Under the pieces are notes generated by a model. That model made no database searches. It was not told the DNA's origin and was given only the letters and a program-made list of their open reading frames with translations. A stretch of DNA of 64,000 nucleotides from Leptospiraceae bacterium (lineage in GTDB: Bacteria > Spirochaetota > Leptospiria > Leptospirales > Leptospiraceae), in the NCBI GenBank assembly GCA_016711485.1, contig JADJSX010000007.1, forward strand, positions 124,001 to 188,000. Reading direction: 5' to 3'. A program made the position numbers and the translations under genes. Of this stretch, positions 8,471-17,179 are shown in pieces (within the stretch, counting starts at the first letter, position 1; each line of letters starts with the position of its first letter).

Positions 8471-9706
8471 TTGAATCAGTCTCGCACCAGCTTGAAATGA
8501 AATATAACTCCAAATCCAAGTGATTAAAATGGAAATTTTATTTTTGAATCCGACTTGATAAAATAAATGCACAAAAAGCCAACCTAACCAACCCAAAATC
8601 CCAGACATACGAAGGTTCCCCATCTCTGCTACAGCATCCATTCTTCCAATTGTAGCCATACTTCCTTTATCAAAGTATTGAAATGGGTTACGTTCTTTAC
8701 CCGAAAGTTCTCTCATTATAACATCTGCCACATAACGTCCTTGTTGCATTGCGACAGGAGAAACTCCAGGTAATGGTCTATCTAATCCTTCACTAAAATT
8801 TGCCATATCACCAATACAAAAAATTTCTGGATTAGAAGGTATAGAACAATGTTTATCTACTATTACTCTGCCAGATTTATCTAATTCTACCCCTAATTTT
8901 GCGGTAAATGGATTTGCGGCAACTCCAGCAGCCCAAATAATATTATGAGATTTAATTATTTCGGAGTCAGTATGTACACCTTCTTCATCAATGTTTACGA
9001 CGCGAGTATTTAGCCTAACGTCCACTCCGCGTTTAACTAATTCTTTCCGTGCTACTTCAGAAGATTTTTCCGAAAAAGAAGGAAGCAACCTTGGACCACC
9101 TTCAATCAAAGTAATTTTACTCAAAGATGAGTCAATAAAACGAAAGTCATTTCTAATGATATGATGGGACAACTCAGCAATAGCCCCTGATAGTTCCACG
9201 CCAGTCGGACCTCCTCCGATCACAACATAATTTAGAAGTTCTGCAACCTTGGCAGGATTTGTTTCGAGCTCTGCCCTTTCAAAAGATACTAAAATATTTT
9301 TTCGTACTTTTAATGCGTCGCTAAGATTTTTCATACCAGGAGCAAATTTTTTCCAATGATCATTTCCAAAGTAACTTGTTCTGGCACCTATCGCTAAAAT
9401 TAAATAGTCATACTGAATAGTAGTATGTTCTAGATGCAATTTTTTGTGTTCCTTGTTAATTTCTGTAAGCTCTGACATGATAATCGAAATATTCTGTAAG
9501 TCAGTTGTAATTGACCGAGTAGGAATGGCAATGTCCGCTGGACTTAAAACGGAACTGGCTACTTGATATAATAATGGTTGGAACAAATGGTGGTTATTCT
9601 TATCCACTACCGTAACTTTAATTCCTTTTCGATTTCCTAATTTTTTTGCTGCTTGTAAACCTGCAAATCCTGCACCCACAATTACAACATGTTTATCTTC
9701 TGCCAT
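8456..9706 (-). CDS. ndh: Type II NADH dehydrogenase (NDH-2)
   Basis: A 416-residue FAD-dependent oxidoreductase. The N-terminal dinucleotide fold reads VVIVGAGFAGLQAAKKLG, a second NAD-binding fold is at VVIGGGPTGVELSGAIAEL near residue 163, and the FAD ATG-type motif is IFCIGDMANF near 293. The VSPVAMQQGRYVA segment near 318 is the quinone-site region of NDH-2, and the C-terminal hydrophobic/amphipathic helices (about 365-405) would anchor it to the membrane. It oxidises NADH and passes electrons to menaquinone without pumping protons. GAGGAG lies 6 bp before the ATG. It follows the phosphatase gene by 3 bp, an operon. Confidence 0.9.
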   Translation of the reverse strand: MAEDKHVVIVGAGFAGLQAAKKLGNRKGIKVTVVDKNNHHLFQPLLYQVASSVLSPADIAIPTRSITTDLQNISIIMSELTEINKEHKKLHLEHTTIQYDYLILAIGARTSYFGNDHWKKFAPGMKNLSDALKVRKNILVSFERAELETNPAKVAELLNYVVIGGGPTGVELSGAIAELSHHIIRNDFRFIDSSLSKITLIEGGPRLLPSFSEKSSEVARKELVKRGVDVRLNTRVVNIDEEGVHTDSEIIKSHNIIWAAGVAANPFTAKLGVELDKSGRVIVDKHCSIPSNPEIFCIGDMANFSEGLDRPLPGVSPVAMQQGRYVADVIMRELSGKERNPFQYFDKGSMATIGRMDAVAEMGNLRMSGILGWLGWLFVHLFYQVGFKNKISILITWIWSYISFQAGARLIQNEED

Positions 9707-9709
9707 AGG

Positions 9710-10240
9710 TTACTCCTCGTATTCCTCTACTATCTCTGTAGAAATATTATGATTCTGTAAAATCCATTCTAAAAATCCTTCCGATGAACGTTCCACAATA
9801 TCTTGCACATGTTCAAACCCTGCTACACCACCGTAATATGGATCAGGAACATCTGGTTCGCCACGAACTGAAGAATCAAATTTTCGAAATTTCATTACTT
9901 TTTGTTTTTGAGATTCGTCGCGAGCCATTGAGATTATATTTTGATAATTAGAATTATCCATAGCCAAAATATAATCAAAGTTTATAAAATCATCGTATTC
10001 AAATTGACGACAGAAATGAGAGAGGATAATACCTCTTTCCCTCGCAACTTTCCTTGTAGTTTCATGCGGTAGTTCACCAATATGATAACCAGCAGTACCG
10101 GCGGAATCTATTACAAATAATTCATCAAATCCTTTCTTTTGAACAAGATTCGTAAATGCGCCCTCAGCTGCCGGTGAGCGGCAAATATTCCCTAGACATA
10201 CAAATAAAACTTTTACTTTTTCACTCAAGAATATAACCAA
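9710..10240 (-). CDS. Low-molecular-weight protein-tyrosine phosphatase
   Basis: A 176-residue protein with the class II PTP active-site loop CLGNICRS (Cys-x5-Arg, near residue 15) at the N-terminus and the general-acid motif DPYYGG near residue 135, both required for catalysis. It would remove phosphate from tyrosine (or arginine) residues; in bacteria such enzymes often regulate polysaccharide export, though here the partner is ndh downstream. No ATG is available: the start is a TTG at 10240 or the TTG at 10228, neither with a clear Shine-Dalgarno. Family assignment is secure. Confidence 0.9.
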   Translation of the reverse strand: MVIFLSEKVKVLFVCLGNICRSPAAEGAFTNLVQKKGFDELFVIDSAGTAGYHIGELPHETTRKVARERGIILSHFCRQFEYDDFINFDYILAMDNSNYQNIISMARDESQKQKVMKFRKFDSSVRGEPDVPDPYYGGVAGFEHVQDIVERSSEGFLEWILQNHNISTEIVEEYEE

Positions 10241-10543
10241 TTATTATTTTTATATTACAGAAATCTTTCACACTTAGATAAATGGATTTATTCAGTTACA
10301 AAGTCAAGTATATACCAATCGCCAAAAGTAATTTCCCTTCGGGATTATCTTTGGAGTAGTGTTTGGTAGAACCGAACGAAATATTTAGAAACAGAAATGG
10401 GTGTTTTCTTTTGGCGTTCGGTATAAGACGTACATTTCAAAACATTCCCTTAGTGTATTGGCATCGATTGAAATTGGGAACCAATTTGTAGTTTACTAAA
10501 TAAAAATCCTCTCAAAACTGGCAGTTACAAAAGGAAAAATAAT
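10241..10543. other. Intergenic region with paired inverted repeats
   Basis: No gene is seen. The gap lies between the divergent phosphatase and apt genes and must hold both promoters. It contains the inverted-repeat element at 10311-10425 and a 7-bp inverted repeat with a 3-base loop at 10471-10487, about 57 bp before the apt start. Confidence 0.5.
10311..10425. repeat. MITE-like element with imperfect 18-bp inverted ends
   Basis: The left end (10311-10328) and the complement of the right end (10408-10425) agree at 16 of 18 positions, sharing TATACC and CGCCAAAAG. The sequence is 115 bp and has no coding capacity. The core CGCCAAAAGTAATT recurs at 18666, and TATACCGAAC at 18793, so this belongs to a small family of degenerate elements. 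No clear target duplication is visible. Confidence 0.4.
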
Positions 10544-11077
10544 ATGTCTATCGTAAAATCAAAAATCAGAACTATACCGAATTGGCCAAAACCTGGAATC
10601 ATGTTTAGAGACATCACATCTCTCATTCTCGATCCAGAAGGACTTGCTCTTACGATAGGTACTTTCGTAGCTCGTTATGAAAAAGCAGGAATTACAAAAG
10701 TAGCTGCGATTGAAGCACGAGGTTTTATCACTGGAGCCGCACTTGCATTCCAATTAGGAGTAGGACTCGTTCCAATTCGTAAAAAGGGAAAACTTCCAGG
10801 CGAAACAATTCAACAAGAATATGACTTGGAATACGGAACTGACATAGTAGAAATCCATAAGGATTCAATTGTTCCAGGAGATAAGGTTCTTATTATGGAT
10901 GACCTAGTTGCTACAGGCGGAACACTAGGAGCAGCCATTCAACTAATACGCGCACTTGGCGGAGAAATCCATGAAGCAGGGGTAATTATTGATTTACCTG
11001 AACTAAACGGAAGCAAAATAATTAAAGAAAAATACGGCGTAGATATATATGCAATCTGCGAGTTTGACGGTCATTGA
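10544..11077 (+). CDS. apt: Adenine phosphoribosyltransferase
   Basis: A 177-residue type I phosphoribosyltransferase of normal Apt length. It starts with the characteristic IPNWPKPGIMFRDIT, has IEARGFITGAALA near residue 60 and the PRPP-binding loop VLIMDDLVATGGT near residue 118. It salvages adenine and PRPP to AMP in the cytoplasm. AAGGA lies 8 bp before the ATG. Its stop overlaps the convergent HD-domain gene by 7 bp. Confidence 0.96.
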   Translation: MSIVKSKIRTIPNWPKPGIMFRDITSLILDPEGLALTIGTFVARYEKAGITKVAAIEARGFITGAALAFQLGVGLVPIRKKGKLPGETIQQEYDLEYGTDIVEIHKDSIVPGDKVLIMDDLVATGGTLGAAIQLIRALGGEIHEAGVIIDLPELNGSKIIKEKYGVDIYAICEFDGH

Positions 11078-11499
11078 TTTTTTAAGTTAGCCAACTCATT
11101 ATAAGCCTTTAGATATTTATTGAATCGTTTTATATCCTTTTCTTGTATCATTTCTATGCGGCGGATATCCATATTATCCTCAAGATCATTTAGCTTAACA
11201 GTAATAGCTAATTGATTTTGTTTAACTCGTGAAATGAAATTATCATAAGGCTCATCTTCTGATTTTTTGGTAAGGCATTCTAAGGCAGAGAGAATTTTTG
11301 GAGTAAAACCTTCTTTTGCTAACCGATCAAAAGTCCAGTCAGAGTCTTCTACTACATCGTGAAGAATTCCTAGAATTTTTTCATCCTCTGTACGACCACG
11401 AAGTCCTACTCGCATAACATGCAAAATATATGGTTGTCCATTTTTATCTACCTGTCCTTTGTGGGCGTTCATTGCAATTTCAATTGCTTTTTCGATCAT
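11071..11499 (-). CDS. HD-domain (p)ppGpp hydrolase-like protein
   Basis: A 142-residue single-domain protein of the RelA/SpoT HD family without a synthetase domain. Visible elements are AHKGQVDKNGQPYILH near residue 12, the metal-binding HDVVEDS near residue 47, and KLNDLEDN near residue 100 in place of the usual KLADRLHN/KLADNLHN. It resembles small alarmone hydrolases (SAH/Mesh1 type) that convert (p)ppGpp to GDP/GTP, so it is likely to trim the stringent signal, but substrates of short HD proteins vary. It precedes the toxin-antitoxin pair on the other side by 13 bp. Confidence 0.75.
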   Translation of the reverse strand: MIEKAIEIAMNAHKGQVDKNGQPYILHVMRVGLRGRTEDEKILGILHDVVEDSDWTFDRLAKEGFTPKILSALECLTKKSEDEPYDNFISRVKQNQLAITVKLNDLEDNMDIRRIEMIQEKDIKRFNKYLKAYNELANLKNQ

Positions 11500-11511
11500 A
11501 ATTAACCTTCC

Positions 11512-11916
11512 TTAAAATGGGTTTAACACGCTTACTCCGCATTCAGAAAAGTCTTTCGTGTTGCGGGTAACAAGAATTAGTCCGTTCGAAATGGCAGTTG
11601 CAGCAATTAACATATCAGCTTGTGTCCTTCCTCTACCTTTTGATTCTTGTTTTGCTCTTAAATTTCCTGCTAATTTTGCAATTTTTTCATCGACTACTAA
11701 GATTATTGGAGGCAAAGATAATAACGCCGACCACCACTTCCATAAATACTTTCTCTGGTTTACAGAAAGCCTCTCAATTCCAAATTCGATTTCTTCAATA
11801 GTAACTACACTCAGAGTAATCACATCGAGTGATTCAAAAAAATTAAGCACTGAAGAATTAGGAACTTTGCGAGCTAACTCGGAAATTACATTGGTGTCAA
11901 TAAGATATTTACTCAA
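11512..11916 (-). CDS. VapC-type PIN-domain toxin
   Basis: A 134-residue PIN-domain ribonuclease. The acidic metal-binding residues are all present: Asp7 in LIDTNV, Glu near 43 (TIEEIEFG), Asp near 100 (QADMLIAATA) and Asp in TRNTKDF. It fits the FitB/VapC subgroup that cleaves RNA when freed from antitoxin. Start is TTG at 11916, 6 bp after the antitoxin stop, with no ATG alternative; translation is probably coupled. The antitoxin immediately upstream is Phd-type rather than VapB, a mixed but known pairing. Confidence 0.88.
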   Translation of the reverse strand: MSKYLIDTNVISELARKVPNSSVLNFFESLDVITLSVVTIEEIEFGIERLSVNQRKYLWKWWSALLSLPPIILVVDEKIAKLAGNLRAKQESKGRGRTQADMLIAATAISNGLILVTRNTKDFSECGVSVLNPF

Positions 11917-11922
11917 ACTAAT

Positions 11923-12201
11923 TTAACTAAAATCGGGATTGGAACGAGATTTGCGAGAAGAAGTGGGAAGAGATTTCGGGAAATGGGATCTGAGATTTTT
12001 GGATAATTGTAAGAAGTCTTTTAATTTTGTGCGAGGTTGATTTTCACTTTCTATCTTTAGAAGTTTTTCATATGATTTTTTACTTAAAATGACACTTATT
12101 TCTTTGCCCCTACTAGATATAAACTGGGGACTAATTTCTGCTCTATGTAAAACTTCCGAAAACTTTGACTTTGCCTGTGCAACATTGAAATAATTATTCA
12201 T
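11923..12201 (-). CDS. Phd/YefM-type antitoxin
   Basis: A 92-residue protein (counting from the ATG at 12201). The N-terminal half has the Phd/YefM fold signature NVAQAKSKFSEVLHRAE and ISSRGKEISVILS, the DNA-binding and dimer part; the basic, serine-rich C-terminus would wrap the toxin. The ATG at 12201 is chosen over 12207 because GGAG lies 7 bp before it and only 2 bp before the other. It neutralises the PIN toxin that follows and probably represses the pair through the repeats just upstream. Confidence 0.85.
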   Translation of the reverse strand: MNNYFNVAQAKSKFSEVLHRAEISPQFISSRGKEISVILSKKSYEKLLKIESENQPRTKLKDFLQLSKNLRSHFPKSLPTSSRKSRSNPDFS

Positions 12202-12241
12202 AGTCATTCTCCATAGTCATGTGATACTTCATTTGTGACTA
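12199..12241 (-). promoter_or_regulatory. Putative antitoxin operator
   Basis: CATAGTCAT occurs twice (12199-12207 and 12212-12220) and TAGTCA at 12214-12219 is mirrored by TGACTA at 12236-12241. This repeat cluster covers the start of the antitoxin gene and is a plausible self-repression site. Confidence 0.35.
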
Positions 12242-12343
12242 TATCATAAGAAACGTCAAGAAAAAAACAGAGTCGAAATGGAGATTCTATTTCCGTTCAT
12301 AACAAATTAAATTCAAGTTAAATAGTTTTTTAGTTGATTTTCA

Positions 12344-13249
12344 ATGGCTTTTGATAAGACGCTTGAAGCATACATGAATCCCAAAGTATTAGTTAAACTT
12401 TTTACTCCTCCTCAAATTGTAGTTAATTATGTAAAGGAGAGTATTACCGTTGCCCATAAGAATTTTTTAATTACGATTATGGCGAGTCTTTTATTTACTC
12501 TTGTATTATCAGCGACCTATTTTTCGATGATATTCTTAGTTTTTGCGATAGCTTACGAACGAGAGACACAAAATATGCTTCTGGGTTATCTTTCACTTCC
12601 TATTGTTTCCTATTTTGTTTGCGGATTAATTCGATTTTATCTTCGATTAGTTCGGGGGCTCAAAGTAAATTTAAAAATCCTATTTGCTGGCCATAAAGGA
12701 TATTTTCAAATATTAATTTTACTAGCAGCCTATTACTCCCTTTATATTTTACTTTTTAAAGTTGCATTTTTCATAAGAGACTATGACAAAATTATGCAAA
12801 TTAGAATTTTACTAGGACTTGTTTTATTTTTCTGGACAATAGCCAGACTTATCTACTCTCCCTTTTTTGTAGTGGATGCCGATTACAACGCAAGACAAGC
12901 AATGAAGGCTTCTTTTTTATTAACAAGTGGAAAAACTTTTAAGACGATTAGCCTTTTGACAATTTCAGTAATATTTTTAGTCGGTGGACTTATTTTTAAT
13001 ATTGCACTTTCCTTTATCGTTCATGAGATTATTTTTGTTTTAAATTCCTATTCGATTTATCAGATTGGGATACCGATTATTATTCTCGGTTCAGCCTATC
13101 CTTTTTCCCTTATCATCATTTCTTTTGTAATGAGTTATGATATAAATATGAAAAACAAGTATTCCCGTCGTAAAATCTTGATTACCCAAGCCGCTGTGAT
13201 CGTAAAAAGGAAATTAGAAGATACCAATATATTCGAAGCTATAAAATAA
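12344..13249 (+). CDS. Polytopic membrane protein, DUF975-like
   Basis: A 301-residue protein with six hydrophobic segments and short loops. The segment ARLIYSPFFVVDADYNARQAM followed by KASFLLTSGKTFK (about residues 165-200) resembles the conserved phrase of DUF975/glycerophosphodiester-phosphodiesterase membrane-domain proteins, where a reactive loop precedes a helix with 'ALRxSxxLMKGxK'. The role of that family is unknown. It stands alone between the toxin-antitoxin pair and the YceI gene. A 9-bp inverted repeat (13255-13263 / 13280-13288) follows its stop. Confidence 0.6.
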   Translation: MAFDKTLEAYMNPKVLVKLFTPPQIVVNYVKESITVAHKNFLITIMASLLFTLVLSATYFSMIFLVFAIAYERETQNMLLGYLSLPIVSYFVCGLIRFYLRLVRGLKVNLKILFAGHKGYFQILILLAAYYSLYILLFKVAFFIRDYDKIMQIRILLGLVLFFWTIARLIYSPFFVVDADYNARQAMKASFLLTSGKTFKTISLLTISVIFLVGGLIFNIALSFIVHEIIFVLNSYSIYQIGIPIIILGSAYPFSLIIISFVMSYDINMKNKYSRRKILITQAAVIVKRKLEDTNIFEAIK

Positions 13250-13254
13250 TTTTA

Positions 13255-13288
13255 TTCAATTAAGATGATTTATATCAGTTTAATTGAA
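13255..13288 (+). terminator. Stem-loop after the DUF975-like gene
   Basis: A perfect 9-bp inverted repeat (TTCAATTAA / TTAATTGAA) with a 16-base spacer, placed directly after the stop and before the next promoter. It is AT-only apart from one pair, so its strength as a terminator is doubtful. Confidence 0.25.
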
Positions 13289-13310
13289 AACCTCTATCGA
13301 CTTATAAAAC

Positions 13311-13340
13311 TTGACGGGAAAATTTTTCGATGGTCATAAT
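13311..13340 (+). promoter_or_regulatory. Putative promoter of the YceI gene
   Basis: TTGACG (13311-13316) and CATAAT (13335-13340) are 18 bp apart. The expected transcription start near 13347 lies after the upstream ATG at 13330, which argues for the ATG at 13366. Confidence 0.45.
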
Positions 13341-13365
13341 CAAATTTCTTAGGGAGATTTTTATT

Positions 13366-13872
13366 ATGAAAGCCATTCACAAAATTGCATTATTTCTAAT
13401 ACCTTTATTTTTAATCAATTTAGTTGCATTGCAAGCAGTAGAAGTTAAAGAATCAAAGCTGACTGTAACTTCAGGAAGAATGCTCTACGTATTAGTAAAA
13501 ACTGAATGGGAAATAACTGCAAAAATGTCTGGAATTGCGGACGAATTTAATGGAACTGTAGATGTTAAGTCCAAAACCGTAGATATTTATGCATCCATAA
13601 AACACGAAAATTTTTATCTCACCGGCGCATATAAATATGCGAATCAACTTATGCATGAAGGATACTTAGAATCAGATAAATATCCAACTGCTCACTTCAA
13701 AGGAACGATTGTTTCTCACGACACAACAACCGGCGATATAAAAGTAAGTGGGAAAATGACAATTCATGGCGTAACAATGGATAATGTAGAAATCAGTGGA
13801 AAACAACTAAACGATAGTCAATGTGCAAGTTGTCACACTGTTACGGATATAATAAAGAAACACGGATTATAA
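13366..13872 (+). CDS. YceI-family protein with C-terminal CXXCH motif
   Basis: A 168-residue exported protein. Residues 1-24 form a signal peptide (a hydrophobic run ending ALQA); the rest is a YceI lipocalin-like barrel with the family phrase MHEGYLESDKYPTAHFKGT near residue 100. YceI proteins bind polyprenyl lipids in the periplasm and are often linked to oxidant stress. The last 20 residues add CASCH, a CXXCH haem-c attachment motif, which is not part of the YceI fold. Start 13366 is preferred over 13330: AGGGAG lies 9 bp upstream and the signal peptide then begins correctly. Haem attachment is inference from the motif. Confidence 0.85.
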   Translation: MKAIHKIALFLIPLFLINLVALQAVEVKESKLTVTSGRMLYVLVKTEWEITAKMSGIADEFNGTVDVKSKTVDIYASIKHENFYLTGAYKYANQLMHEGYLESDKYPTAHFKGTIVSHDTTTGDIKVSGKMTIHGVTMDNVEISGKQLNDSQCASCHTVTDIIKKHGL

Positions 13873-13902
13873 AAAGCGGATAATGGCAAATAGGAGAATA
13901 CA

Positions 13903-14865
13903 ATGACTAACTTATCTACAAATTATTTAGGTTTAAAATTAAGAACCCCGTTGGTCGCTTCAGCAAGTCCTCTTTCTTTTGAGATAGATAAAATCAAAAG
14001 AATGGAGGACGCTGGCATTTCTGCTGTTGTTTTGTATTCTCTTTTCGAAGAACAATTAGAAGAAGAAAACTTTCAAAAGCAAAACCTAGAATTCTCAAAA
14101 AAAAATCTAGGAAAAATTACGGAAAGATATTTAGAGCATATTCGAAAGGTCAAAGAATCTGTAAACATACCTATTATTGCTAGTATAAACGGTTGTACTC
14201 CCGGTGGATGGACACGTTATGCGAAATTAATCCAAGAAGCAAATGCTGATGGAATTGAATTAAACCTTTACGAAATTCCAACAGATATGAACACTACAGG
14301 CCGTGAAATCGAGGAAGATTACTACGAAACATTTTGGCAAGTACGAACACAAATTTCTATTCCTCTAGCTTTAAAATTAAATCCATTTTTCAGTAACCTC
14401 ACCTATAATGCAAAACGTCTTGATGAAATGGGAGCTAACGCTCTTGTAATGTTCAATCGATTTTACCAACCTGATTTTGATATTGAAAATCTAAAAATCA
14501 AACATCAACTACCACTTTCAACTTCACAGGACATTTTTTTACCACTCCGATGGATTGCCCTTTTATATGGGAGATTAAAATGTAATCTTGCTGGTACCGG
14601 TGGTGTTTATTCTTCCTCGGATGCAATAAAACTTATATTAGCTGGAGCGAATGTAACAATGCTTTGTTCCGTATTACTTAGGAAAGGATTTGGGGAAATA
14701 AAAATAATAGAAAATGAAATGATTGCCTGGATGGAAAAAAACCATTATAACTCTCTAGTAGAAGTAATTGGAAAAATGAGTCAAATTCATTATCCACAAG
14801 AATATGGACTTGAAAGATTAGAATATATTAAGACACTCCATTCTCTCAAAACAGAATCAAATTAA
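13903..14865 (+). CDS. Dihydroorotate dehydrogenase-like flavoprotein
   Basis: A 320-residue TIM-barrel protein of the DHOD/FMN family (COG0167): LGLKLRTPLVASASPLSF at the start, IIASINGCTPGGWTRYAKL near residue 90, LNLYEIP near 125, and the FMN phosphate site LAGTGGVYSSSDAIKLILAGA near 230. It lacks the standard PyrD substrate signature and belongs to the DHOD-like group of uncertain substrate often found beside ferredoxin oxidoreductases. It probably binds FMN and reduces an unknown compound rather than serving in pyrimidine synthesis. GGAGA lies 8 bp upstream of the ATG. Confidence 0.8.
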   Translation: MTNLSTNYLGLKLRTPLVASASPLSFEIDKIKRMEDAGISAVVLYSLFEEQLEEENFQKQNLEFSKKNLGKITERYLEHIRKVKESVNIPIIASINGCTPGGWTRYAKLIQEANADGIELNLYEIPTDMNTTGREIEEDYYETFWQVRTQISIPLALKLNPFFSNLTYNAKRLDEMGANALVMFNRFYQPDFDIENLKIKHQLPLSTSQDIFLPLRWIALLYGRLKCNLAGTGGVYSSSDAIKLILAGANVTMLCSVLLRKGFGEIKIIENEMIAWMEKNHYNSLVEVIGKMSQIHYPQEYGLERLEYIKTLHSLKTESN

Positions 14866-14911
14866 ATATTTTTATTGCTTTTTAAAATAAATTTGATTAT
14901 CGTATTGCACC

Positions 14912-17026
14912 ATGAGCAATACCACTATTTGTAAATTTTCATTTCTACTAAAACTATTTTTTATTTCGTCTATTTTTCTTTCTCCTCTTTCTTCTGAGAC
15001 AAATGATAATATCCTGCTTCCTCTAGATTTATCAAAATTAAACTGGTATGCCAAACAAGGATTTAATAAGGAAGAGTTAACTCAAAATAATTTCGAGGAA
15101 TCCGATTACAAAAAAATCTCGAATTTCCCTATTATAGTAAATTCTTTTTTTAAAATTCCATTTTCAGTGGGAACAGTAAATGAAATTACGTTAAAATGTA
15201 ATTTTAACGTAAACTTAGAAAGAATTGATGAAGGGAAAGAACTAGCATTTTTATTTTCTGGAATTGGAGAAACTTGGGAAATTTACCTGAATGGAGAAAA
15301 AATCAAAGATGAATTTGGAATAAAAAATAATGAAATTACAAAATATAAAACAGTAAGAAATATAGTCGTATCAATTCCCTATAACCTAATTAAAACAAAT
15401 AATACTCTCACAATTCATATGGCTGGCTATTCACCAACATCATTTTTAGCGCCTAATTCTCTTTTTGGATTAAGGTTTAAAGATGGTTATCTGCTCGATT
15501 ACGAAAAAAAGTTACAGGAATATATCCAACAAACTACTCTTTTATTATTCAATGCTGTTTATATTTTCTTCGGATTGTACCACCTATTCTTCTTTGTAAG
15601 ATGGACAGAAAAAAAATACAATCTTTACTTTAGTATTTTTTCCATATCAATTTCTGTTTACTTTTTATCTTTCTCAAACTACGCATTTCAGTATTTTGAA
15701 GATACACGTAATTTATTATTTTTAGCTTATTCGTCACAACCGATTGCCGTGTTATCGTTTATTTTATTTCTAAATGATTATTTTTACCCCACTAAAAAAT
15801 ATTCTTATTTTCTAAAGTATACAATTGGATCAAATTTATTAATACTTGTGTTTTTTTGTTTACTTAAAATCCAATTCTTTCATACAATTTTGTATTCATG
15901 GTATATACTAATTATCCCACAGATTTTATATATTTTCTATTTCATAATAAATGTAACTCGGAAGGGTCTAAAGGACTCAATTCCATTGGCTTCTAGTGTT
16001 TTAGTATTAATGCTGATTGTAATATGGGAAATCCTTGACACGATTTTTTTTCAGACCGGCGTGCGGTTTCTCCAATTTGCCTATTTCGGATTTATATTGT
16101 CTATGGTAATTATCCTAGCAAATCGATTTATTGAAATTAATTGGGAGACAAGGAGACTAAATATAGAACTAACGCACCAAAGAGATTCGTTTTCTAAATT
16201 TGTACCTACACAGTTTTTAGATTTACTTGGAAAAAAGTCAGCCAAGGATATTTCTCTAGGTGAATGTAAGCTCCAAGAAATGACAATTCTATTTGCGGAT
16301 ATTCGAGATTTTACTTCCCTTTCCGAGTCAATGTCACCAGAAGAAAATTTTAAATTTATAAATTCCTACTTAAAAAGAATGAGCCCTGTTATTGAGAAAA
16401 ATGGAGGATTCATAGATAAATTTATTGGAGATGCTATTATGGCAATTTTTCATTCGCCAGATGCTGGCTTAAAAGCAGCAGTTCAGATGGACAATGAATT
16501 AAAAAATTTAAATGAAGGAAGAAACAATGCGGGATACCGACCTCTCAGAATTGGGATTGGAATCAACACTGGAATGTTGATGATGGGAACTATTGGTCAT
16601 GAGGATAGACTTAGTACGACAGTTATTGGGGATACTGTTAATTTGTCGGCACGTTTAGAATCTCTAACAAAAGAATATTTCACTCCAATTTTATTATCAG
16701 AATATACAGAATCAAAATTGTCCTTAGAAAATAAAAAATATTTACGGGAAATCGATTCAGTTGTTGTAAAAGGAAAAACTACAGCTATTAAAATATTTGA
16801 GTGCTTTGAAAATGATTATGAAGAATTGAGAATACAAAAAATGAATACAAAAAAAGAATTCTCAGATGCTGTATCACTTTTCGAATCAGAAAATTACACA
16901 GAGGCACTCGATAGATTATTAAAACTAAAAGCACCGTTACCAGGAGATGTTATACTCAGTTTTCATATTATTAAATGCCAAGAAATGATAAATGAAATGG
17001 AAAAGGGAGTCCGAAAAGTATCTTAG
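14912..17026 (+). CDS. Membrane class III adenylate cyclase with 7TMR-DISM sensor
   Basis: A 704-residue protein in order: signal peptide (1-30), a periplasmic jelly-roll domain (about 35-195; WEIYLNGEKI is typical of the 7TMR-DISM extracellular part), seven membrane helices (about 210-415), a short linker, and a class III cyclase domain (about 445-615) with metal-binding FADIRDF and FIGDAIMAIF and the GDTVNLSARLE motif. Lys in GGFIDKFIGD suggests ATP as substrate. A C-terminal tail of about 80 residues follows. It should convert an external carbohydrate or ligand signal into cAMP. Start is the ATG at 14912, which lacks a good Shine-Dalgarno. Confidence 0.9.
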   Translation: MSNTTICKFSFLLKLFFISSIFLSPLSSETNDNILLPLDLSKLNWYAKQGFNKEELTQNNFEESDYKKISNFPIIVNSFFKIPFSVGTVNEITLKCNFNVNLERIDEGKELAFLFSGIGETWEIYLNGEKIKDEFGIKNNEITKYKTVRNIVVSIPYNLIKTNNTLTIHMAGYSPTSFLAPNSLFGLRFKDGYLLDYEKKLQEYIQQTTLLLFNAVYIFFGLYHLFFFVRWTEKKYNLYFSIFSISISVYFLSFSNYAFQYFEDTRNLLFLAYSSQPIAVLSFILFLNDYFYPTKKYSYFLKYTIGSNLLILVFFCLLKIQFFHTILYSWYILIIPQILYIFYFIINVTRKGLKDSIPLASSVLVLMLIVIWEILDTIFFQTGVRFLQFAYFGFILSMVIILANRFIEINWETRRLNIELTHQRDSFSKFVPTQFLDLLGKKSAKDISLGECKLQEMTILFADIRDFTSLSESMSPEENFKFINSYLKRMSPVIEKNGGFIDKFIGDAIMAIFHSPDAGLKAAVQMDNELKNLNEGRNNAGYRPLRIGIGINTGMLMMGTIGHEDRLSTTVIGDTVNLSARLESLTKEYFTPILLSEYTESKLSLENKKYLREIDSVVVKGKTTAIKIFECFENDYEELRIQKMNTKKEFSDAVSLFESENYTEALDRLLKLKAPLPGDVILSFHIIKCQEMINEMEKGVRKVS

Positions 17027-17109
17027 ACGAATTAATAATTGAGGTTACGCAGCAAAGGAAATTATGGAATTTAAGGTGAAACCCTCAATATTAGAAGAAT
17101 CTAATGAAT

Positions 17110-17135
17110 TAATAGCGATAGCGTAAGGTGAGTTA
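17110..17135 (+). repeat. 26-bp direct repeat, copy 1
   Basis: A perfect 26-bp match to 62492-62517 (core GCGATAGCGTAAGGTGAG). Copy 1 sits between the cyclase and mqnD, copy 2 in front of the GbsR-like regulator. Both lie in non-coding gaps, so this is a dispersed repeat, not shared coding sequence. Confidence 0.6.
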
Positions 17136-17179
17136 ATAAATTACTTTACAAACTCTCACTTTATTATTTTTTAAAAAGT

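Noticed and set aside
10471..10487. 7-bp inverted repeat before apt as a purine riboswitch
   Set aside because: A single short stem does not match the purine riboswitch core.
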